A DNA stretch of 64,000 bases. It comes from Flexivirga aerilata (GTDB lineage Bacteria; Actinomycetota; Actinomycetes; Actinomycetales; Dermatophilaceae). The DNA lies in assembly GCF_013002715.1 (NCBI RefSeq), contig NZ_JABENB010000001.1:2418001-2482000 (forward strand), in the 5' to 3' direction. The position numbers and the translations under genes were made by a program. The notes under the pieces are model-generated. The model was given only the letters and a program-made list of their open reading frames with translations. It was not told the origin of the DNA and did not search any database. Positions within the stretch are counted from its first letter, which is position 1. The number at the start of each line of letters is the position of its first letter. Shown here piece after piece: positions 45,614 to 54,055 of this stretch.

Positions 45614-45701
45614 GGTCGTACAAGCCTTCGATGGACGGACCTTTCGGCGCCCGGCGGGTCGCGTGCGACCATGCGGTCATGCGAGCGAGGAACATCACCT
45701 G

Positions 45702-46541
45702 ATGGGCGTGGTTTTCGCGCTCGCGTCCAGCCTGGTGTGGGGCACAGCGGACTTCTTTGGCGGCCTCTTCACCAAACGCATCGTGGCCCTGCGGGTCGTG
45801 GTCCTCTCCCAGTGCGGCGGCCTGATCGCGATGTCGCTGCTGATGATCGTCGAGGTCGCGCGCAACGGCTGGTCCGGCGGCCCGTGGTGGCTGTGGGGCG
45901 GGCTGTCCGGACTGGTCGGCGGCCTCGGGCTCTGCAGCTTCTATGCGGCGCTGTCCAGCGGGGTGATGGGCGTCGTCTCGCCGATCGCCGCCCTCGGCGC
46001 GGTCGTGCCGGTGGCGCTCGGCCTGCTCACCGGCGACCGTCTGGGCCTCGTCGTCGGGCTCGGCCTGGCGCTCGCGCTCGCCGGCGCCGCGCTGGCGTCC
46101 GGGCCCGAACTCTCCGGCGCGGCCAGTCGCCGGTCGGTGTTGCTTGCCGTCGCGGCCGCGATCGGGCTGGGCCTGTCGCTCTACTTCCTGCACCAGGCGT
46201 CGGGCCACGGGGTCGTGCCCTCGCTCTGGGCGATGCGGGTCGCCAGCGTCAGCGAGCTCGCGCTGGTGTGGTGGTGCTGGCCCGGGGGAGTGCCCGGCGG
46301 TCGCGCGCAGGCCCGCGTCATACCTCTGCTGATGCTGGTGGGCTGTGGTGACCTCGCCGCGAACGGCCTCTTCGCCCTCGCCTCGAGGCACGGGGCGGTC
46401 AGCGTGGTGAGTGTCCTCGGCTCGCTCTACCCGGTGGCCACCCTGGTGCTCGCCCGGGTCTTCCTGCACGAGCGGCTGCGGCCGGTACAGCTGGTCGGTG
46501 TCGCGCTGGCGCTCGTCGGAGTGATCCTCGCCGTCTCGTGA
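45702..46541 (+). CDS. EamA-family (DMT) transporter
   Basis: 279 residues with ten membrane segments in two EamA repeats (about 1-135 and 140-279). Starts [21 protein letters not shown], the repeat-opening motif, and ends [24 protein letters not shown], the typical second-repeat close. Exports or exchanges small metabolites; substrate unknown. GAGG is 10 to 13 bases upstream of the ATG. Its stop TGA lies within the upstream GTG frame of hemE, so hemE may be co-transcribed. Confidence 0.9.
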   Translation: MGVVFALASSLVWGTADFFGGLFTKRIVALRVVVLSQCGGLIAMSLLMIVEVARNGWSGGPWWLWGGLSGLVGGLGLCSFYAALSSGVMGVVSPIAALGAVVPVALGLLTGDRLGLVVGLGLALALAGAALASGPELSGAASRRSVLLAVAAAIGLGLSLYFLHQASGHGVVPSLWAMRVASVSELALVWWCWPGGVPGGRAQARVIPLLMLVGCGDLAANGLFALASRHGAVSVVSVLGSLYPVATLVLARVFLHERLRPVQLVGVALALVGVILAVS

Positions 46542-46567
46542 TCGCGGCTCGTGCGAGGATCGGGGCC

Positions 46568-47629
46568 GTGACGCAGCCCCCCGGCGCCCCCGCCGACCCG
46601 AAAGACAGCAACCTGGTCCGCGCCGCGCGTGGACTGCCGACGACGCACACCCCGGTCTGGTTCATGCGCCAGGCGGGCCGGTCGCTCCCCGAATACCGGC
46701 AGGTGCGCGCCGACGTGCCGATGTTGCAGGCCTGCCGGACGCCGGAGCTCGTCTGCGAGATCACCCTGCAGCCGGTGCGCCGGCACAAGGTCGACGCGGC
46801 GATCTTCTTCAGCGACATCGTGGTGCCGCTCGCGGCCGCTGGCGTCGAGGTCGACATCAAGCCGGGTGTCGGACCGGTCGTCGCGTCGCCGGTGCGCACC
46901 AAGGCCGACGTCGACGCGCTGCCCGAGCTGGACGCCGACGACATCACCGACATCGCCGAGTCGGTGCGCCTGATCACGGCCGAGCTCGGCGGGACCCCGC
47001 TGATCGGTTTCGCCGGCGCGCCGTTCACCCTCGCCAGCTACCTCGTGGAGGGCGGGCCCTCGCGCAACCACGAGCACACCAAGGCATTGATGTATGGCGA
47101 GCCGGACGTCTGGAATGCGTTGTGCGCCAAGCTGGCCCGCATCTCCGGCACGTTCCTGCGCACCCAGGCCGAGGCCGGGGCGAGTGCCGTGCAGCTCTTC
47201 GACTCGTGGGTCGGTGCGTTGTCGCTGCGGGACTATCAGCGCTTCGTGCAACCGCACTCGGCCGCCGCGCTCGCGGCCGTCGACGGACTCGACGTGCCGC
47301 GCATCCACTTCGGGGTCGGCACCGGCGAGCTGCTCGTCGCGATGGGCGAGGCCGGCGCCGACGTCGTGGGCGTCGACTTCCGGGTGCCGCTGGACGAGGC
47401 GGCGCGTCGTGTCGGGGCGTCATTCAGCCTGCAGGGCAACCTCGACCCGGCGCTGCTCTTCGCGCCGTGGGAGCCGCTCGCGCAGCAGGTGGAGGAGATC
47501 CTCACCGCCGGTCGCGCTGCCCGCGGGCACATCTTCAATCTTGGCCACGGGGTGCTGCCGGACACGGATCCGGGTGTGCTGACCGCAGTCGTGGAGCTCG
47601 TGCACGAGAAGTCGAATCGTCAAGGCTGA
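46568..47629 (+). CDS. hemE: uroporphyrinogen decarboxylase
   Basis: 353 residues. Converts uroporphyrinogen III to coproporphyrinogen III, the substrate of HemY/CgoX. Motifs: [17 protein letters not shown] (substrate-binding arginines), FFSDIVVP (catalytic Asp), [16 protein letters not shown], and [13 protein letters not shown] (His). GTG 46568 has an AGGA 10 bases before it and gives the usual short lead; GTG 46538, overlapping the previous stop, is possible. The 3' end overlaps the convergent yczE-like gene by 95 bases. Confidence 0.93.
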   Translation: MTQPPGAPADPKDSNLVRAARGLPTTHTPVWFMRQAGRSLPEYRQVRADVPMLQACRTPELVCEITLQPVRRHKVDAAIFFSDIVVPLAAAGVEVDIKPGVGPVVASPVRTKADVDALPELDADDITDIAESVRLITAELGGTPLIGFAGAPFTLASYLVEGGPSRNHEHTKALMYGEPDVWNALCAKLARISGTFLRTQAEAGASAVQLFDSWVGALSLRDYQRFVQPHSAAALAAVDGLDVPRIHFGVGTGELLVAMGEAGADVVGVDFRVPLDEAARRVGASFSLQGNLDPALLFAPWEPLAQQVEEILTAGRAARGHIFNLGHGVLPDTDPGVLTAVVELVHEKSNRQG

Positions 47630-48248
47630 CAATCGAATACGGCAGGAAGAACTGCACGAGCGGACCGATCGCGACGGCGTAGAGCACGGTCCCGACGCCG
47701 ACCACACCACCGAGCAGCCAACCGACCGCGAGCACGGTGAGCTCGAGGCAGGTGCGGACCAGTCGCAGGCTGAGCCCCGTCCGCCGGTGCAGGCCGGTCA
47801 TCAGCCCGTCGCGCGGGCCCGGGCCGAGCTGGCTGCCGATGTAGAGCGCGCCACCGAGCGCGTTGATCACGAGCGCGGCCACCAGGAAGACGACCTGGGC
47901 CGGCAGCCCGTGCGCGGTCGGCACCACGGCGAGGGCGAGGTTGGTCGCGACCCCGATCCAGATGGCGTTGGCGATCGTGCCGAGCCCCGGCCACTGCCGC
48001 AACGGGATCCAGAGCAGCAGCACCGGGAAGCTCACCAGGATGACCGCCGTGCCGAGGTCGAGGCCCAGGTGCTTGGCGACGCCGTAGTGGAAGACGTCCC
48101 AGGGGTCCAGCCCGAGCCCGGCCCGCACGAAGATCGCCATCGCGGCGCCGTAGAGGCTGAGGCCGACGAACAGCTGCACGAGGCGGCGTGGCAGCCGGCC
48201 CGCGGTGAGTTGCTGGCGCGGGGTGAGCGTGGCGAGCGTCGGCGTCAT
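47535..48248 (-). CDS. YczE/YitT-like integral membrane protein
   Basis: 237 residues, about five to six membrane segments. [32 protein letters not shown] is the YczE-family opening, and [27 protein letters not shown] is its second conserved motif. In Bacillus yczE is divergent from a MocR-type regulator (yczR), exactly the layout here, so it is probably the regulated target. Function unknown. A charged C-terminal tail of about 35 residues is encoded antisense to hemE. Confidence 0.85.
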   Translation of the reverse strand: MTPTLATLTPRQQLTAGRLPRRLVQLFVGLSLYGAAMAIFVRAGLGLDPWDVFHYGVAKHLGLDLGTAVILVSFPVLLLWIPLRQWPGLGTIANAIWIGVATNLALAVVPTAHGLPAQVVFLVAALVINALGGALYIGSQLGPGPRDGLMTGLHRRTGLSLRLVRTCLELTVLAVGWLLGGVVGVGTVLYAVAIGPLVQFFLPYSIVSLDDSTSRARAPRLRSAHPDPCPAAPRGQD

Positions 48249-48266
48249 ACCGACATCGTCCCGCTC

Positions 48267-48307
48267 AAGTGGCCTTGCAGAAAATAGCCACTTCGCCGAG
48301 AGTGGCC
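48267..48307. promoter_or_regulatory. repeated half-sites between yczE-like and mocR genes
   Basis: AGTGGCC (48268-48274), GCCACT (48287-48292) and AGTGGCC (48301-48307) lie in the 61-bp divergent region: a direct repeat of AGTGGCC with an inverted copy between. MocR regulators usually bind such repeats on the same face and act on divergent promoters. Confidence 0.55.
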
Positions 48308-48309
48308 TC

Positions 48310-49712
48310 ATGGCACCGACCCTGAGCGCGCACCGGCTGGCCAGCATGGTCGGCTCCCCGGCCGACGACGGCCCCGCCTACCGTTGGCTCGCCGACACGA
48401 TCCGGGTGCTGGTCAGCGACGGACGGCTGGTGCACGACACCCGGCTGCCGAGCGAGCGTGACCTCGTGAGCGCCCTCGGCCTCAGTCGCACGACGGTCAC
48501 TCGCGCCTACGGACTGCTGCGCGACCAGGGCTACGCGCAGGCGCGACACGGCTCCGGCACCCGTGTGGTGGTGCCCGGTGGTCCGGTCGCCGGCGGCGGC
48601 GAGCCGATGCCCTCGGCGCTGGGAGCGCTCTCGGCGCCACCGGCCGGCGCGATCGATCTCACCTGTGCGGCACCTCCTGCCGCACCCGGATTGACTACGG
48701 CGTATGCCGATTCGGCGCCTCGGCTGGCCGGCTACACGAGTGGGGCCGGTTACTTCCCGCTCGGCGTGCCCGAACTACGGGAAGCCGTCGCGGAGCGCTT
48801 CACCGCACGCGGCGTGCCGACCGCGGCCGACCAGATCATCGTGACGACCGGCGCGCTCGCCGCACTGGCCACGGTGTTCCGCGCGCTCGTCGGTCGTGGC
48901 GACCGCGTCGTGATCGAGAACCCCACCTACCCGAATTCGCTTGCCACACTGCGGCATTCGGGTGGTCGCCCGGTTGCGGTGCCGGTGCTGGGCGACGTCG
49001 ACGGCATGAGCGGGCTGCGGTCGACGCTGGCCTCGGCGAAGGCGATGCTGGTCGTGCCGGACTTCCACAACCCGACCGGGCGGCTGTTGGACGATGCGGC
49101 GCGCGCCCGGCTGGCGGGGGAGTGGCGACGGGCCGGTGTGGTCGGCGTAGTCGACGAGACGATCGCCGAGCTCTGGCTCGACGGCACCCCCGACGTGCTG
49201 CCGATGGCGGCGCACAGCCCCGATTGCGTCACCGTCGGCACCGCCTCCAAGACACTGTGGGGTGGTCTGCGCGTCGGCTGGATTCGCGCGCCCCACAAGC
49301 TGATCGGGGCGATCGCGACCGCGCGACTCACCCTCGATCTCGGCGGTCCCGTGCAGGAGCAACTCGTGACCGCGTCGATGATCCGCGAGCACGGCGGACT
49401 CCCCGAGGACGCCGCGCGGTCGATCCGGGAGGCGCGCGATGCCGTGCTGGGGCTTCGCGACCTCCTGCCCGAGTGGTCGGTGACCGTGCCGCGCGGCGGA
49501 CTGCTGCTGTGTGGCGACTGCCCGTCGCCCGCTCGTCGGCGCTGGCGAGAGCGGCGGCGGCCCGGGGAGTGCGCATGGTGCCGGGCTCGGCCTTCGCGGT
49601 CGACGGCCACGGCCTCGAGACGTTCATCCGCACGCCCTACGCCTTGCGTGCCGACCAGTTGCGCGACGCCGTGCCGCGGATCGCTGCCGCCTGGCACGAC
49701 CTGCGTGGTTAA
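48310..49712 (+). pseudogene. MocR-type GntR/aminotransferase regulator, frameshifted near the C-terminus
   Basis: N-terminal GntR winged helix (about 20-85; RLPSERDLVSALGLSRTTVTRAYGLL) then a PLP aminotransferase-like domain with TGALAALATVF, PDFHNPTGRLL, VVDETIAELW and the lysine motif GTASKTLWGGLRVGWIR. Up to base 49509 it reads in one frame; from 49512 the expected ending (WRLPVARSSALARAAA ... FIRTPYALRADQLRDAVPRI) is in another frame and stops at 49712. The break is at CTGTGTGG: either two extra bases (TG) or one missing base. The unshifted frame runs to 49761 with a nonsense arginine-rich tail. Either a real inactivation, a phase-variable tract, or a sequencing error. Confidence 0.8.
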
Positions 49713-49764
49713 CGGATTTAACCAAGCCGGAACGACATTCGGCGCTCTGACGAACGTCTAGCGT

Positions 49765-49805
49765 GAAGCGTGCGAGCCGGGCCTTCCCCGGGGCTCGGCC
49801 GCTTC
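49765..49805. terminator. hairpin between mocR and the levansucrase gene
   Basis: GAAGCG (49765-49770) pairs with CGCTTC (49800-49805), and GAGCC (49774-49778) with GGCTC (49792-49796), giving an imperfect 41-base hairpin. It could end mocR transcription or be part of the levansucrase leader; a TAGCGT -10-like box lies just before it (49759-49764). Confidence 0.45.
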
Positions 49806-49823
49806 ACTCATCTGGAGGAAGCC

Positions 49824-51272
49824 ATGTTCACGAGGCGATCAATGCTGCTCGCCGCCGCCGTCACCAGTTGCGGCGCAGCGTTTGCGGCCGTCCCCGGAGT
49901 GCCCGCCGCGCATGCGGCCGGCGACGTGCACACCGGTCAGGCATATGACCCGGCATCGAGTTACACGATGAAGTGGACCCGCGCCGACGCGATGAAAATC
50001 ATGCAAACACAGAACAATCCGAATGTGCCGCCCGGCGCGAACTCTCTGCTGCCGTCGCTCACGATGCCGGCGATCCCGCGGAACTTCCCGGTCATGACCG
50101 ACCCCAACGGCAAACAGGTCTGGGTCTGGGACACCTGGCCGCTCACCGACCTGCAGGGCAACAACGTCAGCTACAACGGCTACAACATCATCTTCTCCCT
50201 GGTCGCCGACCCGTATGCCGGATACACCTTCGACGACCGGCACGTGCATGCCCGGATCGGCTACTGGTATCAACCCTCGGACAAGCCGACCAGTGGCTGG
50301 ACGTATGGCGGTCAGGTATTCGCCGGCCGCACCCCCGCGACGCAGGCCGAGTGGTCCGGCTCGGCGAAGATCGGCAAGAACGGTCAGTTCCAGCTCTTCT
50401 ACACGCACATGAACTTCGCCGACCGCAGCAAGCCGAAGGCCGTGATCACGTTGTCGAACGGGCGGATTCGCACCGACCATCCGGCCGACGGCCCCGCGCT
50501 CAGCATCACGATGGGCAAGGACCAGCCACTGCTGGAGCCGGATGGCAAGTGGTACCAGAACGTCGCCCAGAATCCCTACTACTCGTTCCGGGATCCGGCA
50601 GTCTTCACCGACCCGGCCAACCCGGGTAAGACCTACATGGTCTTCGAGGGCAACACGGCGGGGCAGCGCGGCGCCTACCAGTGCCAGCAGTCCGACCTCG
50701 GAGCGAGCGGCGAGAACCCGGCGCAGGTCACCGCGAGCGGCGCCAACTTCCAGATGGCCAACATCGGCCTGGCCGTCGCCACCGACAGGAAGCTCACCTC
50801 CTGGAAGTTCCTGCCGCCGATCCTCTCCGGCAACTGCGTCAACGACCAGACCGAGCGGCCGCAGTTCGTGATCAAGAACGGCAAGTACTACCTCTTCACG
50901 ATCAGCCACGCCTTCACGTATGCCGCGGGTCTGCGCGGCCCGGACGGCCTCTACGGGTTCGTCGGCGACGGCATACGGTCCGACTTCAAGCCGCTCAACA
51001 CCTCGGGTCTGGCGATGGGCAACCCGACCGACCTCAACCTGAGCCCGACCGATCCGCGGCAGAACGGCCGCCAGTATCAGTCGTATTCGCACTACGTGAT
51101 GCCCGGTGACCTGGTCGAGTCGTTCATCGACGACGTGGACGGTCGGCGGGGCGGGACGCTCGCGCCGACGGTCAAGCTCAACATCTCGGGCGCGACGACG
51201 AGCGTCAACCAGCAGTTGCTGCCCTACGGCTACATCCCGTCGAACGTCGCGGTCGGACATCCCGGAAAGTAG
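49824..51272 (+). CDS. secreted glycoside hydrolase family 68 protein (levansucrase/fructosyltransferase)
   Basis: 482 residues. Splits sucrose and transfers fructose to fructan or water. Signal peptide FTRRSMLLAAAVTSCGAAFAA with paired arginines (Tat-like) and AHA cleavage. GH68 catalytic triad visible: nucleophile Asp in WVWDTWPL, transition-state stabiliser Asp in SFRDPAVF, and acid/base Glu in QTERPQFV. VFAGRTP and the C-terminal SYSHYVMPGDLVESFIDD are also family-typical. GGAGG is 5 to 9 bases upstream. Isolated carbohydrate gene inside the heme locus; probably acquired. Confidence 0.92.
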   Translation: MFTRRSMLLAAAVTSCGAAFAAVPGVPAAHAAGDVHTGQAYDPASSYTMKWTRADAMKIMQTQNNPNVPPGANSLLPSLTMPAIPRNFPVMTDPNGKQVWVWDTWPLTDLQGNNVSYNGYNIIFSLVADPYAGYTFDDRHVHARIGYWYQPSDKPTSGWTYGGQVFAGRTPATQAEWSGSAKIGKNGQFQLFYTHMNFADRSKPKAVITLSNGRIRTDHPADGPALSITMGKDQPLLEPDGKWYQNVAQNPYYSFRDPAVFTDPANPGKTYMVFEGNTAGQRGAYQCQQSDLGASGENPAQVTASGANFQMANIGLAVATDRKLTSWKFLPPILSGNCVNDQTERPQFVIKNGKYYLFTISHAFTYAAGLRGPDGLYGFVGDGIRSDFKPLNTSGLAMGNPTDLNLSPTDPRQNGRQYQSYSHYVMPGDLVESFIDDVDGRRGGTLAPTVKLNISGATTSVNQQLLPYGYIPSNVAVGHPGK

Positions 51273-51292
51273 TTTGGTGAGACGCTGGTGTC

Positions 51293-52696
51293 GTGGCACG
51301 CATCGCGATCATCGGTGGAGGCATTTCCGGTCTGAGCGCCGCGCTGGAGAGCGCGGCCTCCGGGCACGAGGTCGTCGTGCTGGAGGGATCCGCGCAGGTC
51401 GGCGGGAAGCTCCGGACGGCGCAGGTGGCCGGGCACCGGGTGGACGTCGGCGCCGAGTCGATGCTCGCCCGGCGCCCGGAGGCGCTGGAACTGCTCGCCG
51501 ACCTCGACCTGGCGCCGGTCCACCCGGCGGCGGTGGGCGCGTCGGTCTGGAGTCATGGGGCGCTCGACCCGATGCCGCCCGGCACCCTGCTCGGGGTGCC
51601 GTCCGACCCGGCCCGTCTGCGTCCGTTGCTCTCGGAGGCGGAGGTCGCGCGGGCGGCGCTCGAGGAGCCGGTGGCGGTCGAACACGACCTGACCGTCGGC
51701 GACCTGGTGGAGCGGGCGCTCGGTGCCGCCGTGGTCGACCGTCTCGTCGAGCCCCTGCTCGGTGGCGTGTATGCCGGGCACGCCCGCAGGTTGTCCGCGC
51801 AGGCGTGTGCGCCCGCGCTCTTCGCGGTTGCGCAGCGCGGAGAGTCGCTCACCGAGGCCGCGCGGGCGGCGGCCCGCCGTGCGCGCGCCGGAGGCGCGGG
51901 TCCGGTCTTCGCCGGCCTTCGCGGTGGTGTCGGGTCGCTGCCCGACCGGATCGTCGATGCGCTGGCGCAGCGGCACGTGCAGGTGCGCACCGATGCCGTC
52001 GTCCGGGAGCTGTCGCGCCGGCCGGAGGGCTGGCAGGTGGTCGTGGGCGAGACCCGCACGCCGGAGGCGCTCGACGTCGACGCCGTGGTGCTGGCCACTC
52101 CGGCTCGGCCGACCGCCCGACTGCTGCAGCAGGTCGCGCCGGAAGCGAGCACGTTGCTCGGCGACATCGACTACGCCTCGATGGCGATTGTCACGTTCGC
52201 CTTCGCCGCTGCCGAATCCGCAGCGTTTGCAGGAAGTTCCGGCTTCCTGGTGCCACCGGTGGAGGGGCGGGCGATCAAGGCATCGACGTTCAGTTCGACC
52301 AAGTGGCCGTGGCTGGCCGACGCCGCCCCGGGCGTGGTCTTCGCGCGGGTGTCGCTCGGTCGGCAGGGTGAGGAGGCCGAGCTCCAGCGGTCGGACGAGG
52401 AGCTCGCGGCGGCCGGACTGGCCGACCTTCGGGCGGCGCTCGGTGCGGCGCCCGACCCGATCGACGTGCACGTGCAACGGTGGGGCGGCGCGCTGCCGCA
52501 ATATGCCGTGGGCCACCTCGACCGGGTCGCGCGGGTGCGGACCGCGGTTGCCGAGCACGCCGGCCTGGCGGTCGCCGGCGCGGCATACGACGGGGTCGGC
52601 ATCCCGGCGTGCATCGGCTCCGGACGGCGCGCGGCGGCGGAGGTGCTCGACCACCTCGCAGGCGCGTCGGCGGCGCGCGGGAGAATGGGGGCATGA
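51293..52696 (+). CDS. hemY: coproporphyrinogen III oxidase / protoporphyrinogen oxidase (HemY/CgoX type)
   Basis: 467 residues. FAD enzyme oxidising coproporphyrinogen III to coproporphyrin III with oxygen. FAD fingerprint [18 protein letters not shown], then [16 protein letters not shown], and the C-terminal [19 protein letters not shown] that binds FAD in this family. [12 protein letters not shown] is a substrate-site segment. Follows the levansucrase gene by 20 bases but functionally belongs to chdC, with which it overlaps (ATGA). Confidence 0.92.
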   Translation: MARIAIIGGGISGLSAALESAASGHEVVVLEGSAQVGGKLRTAQVAGHRVDVGAESMLARRPEALELLADLDLAPVHPAAVGASVWSHGALDPMPPGTLLGVPSDPARLRPLLSEAEVARAALEEPVAVEHDLTVGDLVERALGAAVVDRLVEPLLGGVYAGHARRLSAQACAPALFAVAQRGESLTEAARAAARRARAGGAGPVFAGLRGGVGSLPDRIVDALAQRHVQVRTDAVVRELSRRPEGWQVVVGETRTPEALDVDAVVLATPARPTARLLQQVAPEASTLLGDIDYASMAIVTFAFAAAESAAFAGSSGFLVPPVEGRAIKASTFSSTKWPWLADAAPGVVFARVSLGRQGEEAELQRSDEELAAAGLADLRAALGAAPDPIDVHVQRWGGALPQYAVGHLDRVARVRTAVAEHAGLAVAGAAYDGVGIPACIGSGRRAAAEVLDHLAGASAARGRMGA

Positions 52697-53478
52697 GCGA
52701 CGACCGAGTCGAGGACACGAGCGAGGCACGAGCGAGGCCCGCAGACGAGGAAAGAGGCGCGACCAACAGCATGAGCGAGCGACTGCGACCCGGTGCCAAG
52801 GCGATCAACGAGATCAACGACACGGTGCGCTACACCATGTATTCGGTGTTCCGCGCGGCGCGGGAGTTGCCGGCCGATCGTGGCGAACTGAGCGCCGGTG
52901 CCGAGCGGTTCTTCAAGGAGCTGTCGGCCGACGACGTCGTGGTCCGGGGCACGTATGACGTGGGCGGCCTGCGCGCCGACGCGGATCTGCTGATCTGGTG
53001 GCACGCGCCGAGCATCGAGCCGCTGCAGGCGGCATACCACGGGTTCCTCGCCACGGAGCTGGGCCGCCACTTCGAGCCGGTGTGGTCCAACGCGGCGGTG
53101 CACCGTCCGGCGGAGTTCAACAAGTCGCACGTGCCGGATTTCCTGGTCGATCCCGACCCGAAGAAGTACCTCTGCCTCTACCCGTTCGTGCGTTCCTACG
53201 AGTGGTATCTCCTCCCGGACGCCGAGCGCCGCACGATGCTCAAGGACCACGGGCTGGCCGCCCGCGACTATCCCGACGTGCGCGCCAACACGGTGCCCGC
53301 GTTCGCGCTCGGCGACTACGAGTGGCTGCTGGCCTTCGAGGCCGACGAGCTGCACCGCATCGTCGACCTCATGCGCGACCTGCGCGCGACCGAGGCCCGG
53401 CGGCACGTGCGCGAGGAGACGCCGTTCTTCACCGGACCGCTGACGCCGATCGGCGACCTGGTGCAGCGGCTGCGCTGA
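52693..53478 (+). CDS. hemQ: coproheme decarboxylase (ChdC/HemQ)
   Basis: 261 residues. Converts coproheme to heme b using hydrogen peroxide, the last step of the route. The chlorite-dismutase-like fold is shown by [29 protein letters not shown] and [20 protein letters not shown], where the Tyr in YPFVRSYEW is the catalytic-type residue, and [28 protein letters not shown] 52693 overlaps hemY; an internal ATG at 52771 ([17 protein letters not shown]) gives 235 residues, closer to the family length, so the acidic extra 26 residues may not be made. Confidence 0.93.
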   Translation: MSDDRVEDTSEARARPADEERGATNSMSERLRPGAKAINEINDTVRYTMYSVFRAARELPADRGELSAGAERFFKELSADDVVVRGTYDVGGLRADADLLIWWHAPSIEPLQAAYHGFLATELGRHFEPVWSNAAVHRPAEFNKSHVPDFLVDPDPKKYLCLYPFVRSYEWYLLPDAERRTMLKDHGLAARDYPDVRANTVPAFALGDYEWLLAFEADELHRIVDLMRDLRATEARRHVREETPFFTGPLTPIGDLVQRLR

Positions 53479-53496
53479 GCAGCCGCCGCACGCCCG

Positions 53497-53913
53497 TCAC
53501 TCCTTCGGGTCCAGCTTCAGCGACACCGAGTTGATGCAGTAGCGCTGGTCGGTCGGGGTGTCGTAACCCTCACCCTCGAAGACGTGGCCGAGGTGGGATC
53601 CGCAGTTGGCGCACCGCACCTCGGTGCGCACCATGCCCATCGAGCGGTCCGTGATGAGCTCCACGTTGTCGTCCTCGGTCGGTGCGTAGAAGGACGGCCA
53701 GCCGCAGTGGCTGTGAAACTTGGTGGTGCTGCGGAACAGCTCGGCACCGCAGGCCCGGCAGCTGTAGACGCCCTCGGTCTCGGTGTCGGTGTATTCGCCG
53801 GTGAACGGGCGCTCGGTGCCGGCCTGGCGCAGCACGGCGTACTCCGCCGGGGACAACTGCTCGCGCCACTCGTCGTCGGTCTTGGTGACGTTGTATGCCG
53901 TCTGGTCGGTCAT
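53497..53913 (-). CDS. msrB: peptide-methionine (R)-S-oxide reductase
   Basis: 138 residues. Repairs methionine-R-sulfoxide. Two zinc CxxC pairs, [12 protein letters not shown] and [18 protein letters not shown], and the catalytic Cys in [12 protein letters not shown]. The N-terminal [29 protein letters not shown] is the family opening. The gene converges on chdC with 18 bases between stops; the same neighbourhood holds msrB (Rv2674) in M. tuberculosis. CTTGAGG complement gives a GGAG-type site before the ATG. Confidence 0.94.
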   Translation of the reverse strand: MTDQTAYNVTKTDDEWREQLSPAEYAVLRQAGTERPFTGEYTDTETEGVYSCRACGAELFRSTTKFHSHCGWPSFYAPTEDDNVELITDRSMGMVRTEVRCANCGSHLGHVFEGEGYDTPTDQRYCINSVSLKLDPKE

Positions 53914-53962
53914 CGCACTCTCCTTGAGGCCGCCGGTGAAGTCTTTCCATGTGTATCAACAA

Positions 53963-53995
53963 GGAGCCGCCCCGGTACGTTCCCGGGGCGGCTCC
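53963..53995 (-). terminator. terminator of the secreted nuclease gene
   Basis: GGAGCCGCCCCGG (53963-53975) and CCGGGGCGGCTCC (53983-53995) form a perfect 13-bp stem with a 7-base loop. On the minus strand it follows the nuclease stop after 60 bases and is followed by TTGTTGATA. Confidence 0.8.
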
Positions 53996-54000
53996 CTGTC

Positions 54001-54052
54001 GACTGCGCGTCGATTGCGCGTCGATGGCAATCCGATGGCAATCCGACGGCAG
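54001..54052. repeat. two short tandem duplications
   Basis: The region holds GCGCGTCGATT then GCGCGTCGATG, and next to them GCAATCCGATG then GCAATCCGACG. They lie between the nuclease stop and its terminator and look like local slippage products. Confidence 0.55.
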
Positions 54053-54055
54053 GGG

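Noticed and set aside
49500..49530. Programmed ribosomal frameshift in mocR
   Set aside because: No slippery heptamer or downstream pseudoknot was seen, and the family does not use frameshifting; mutation or sequencing error is simpler.
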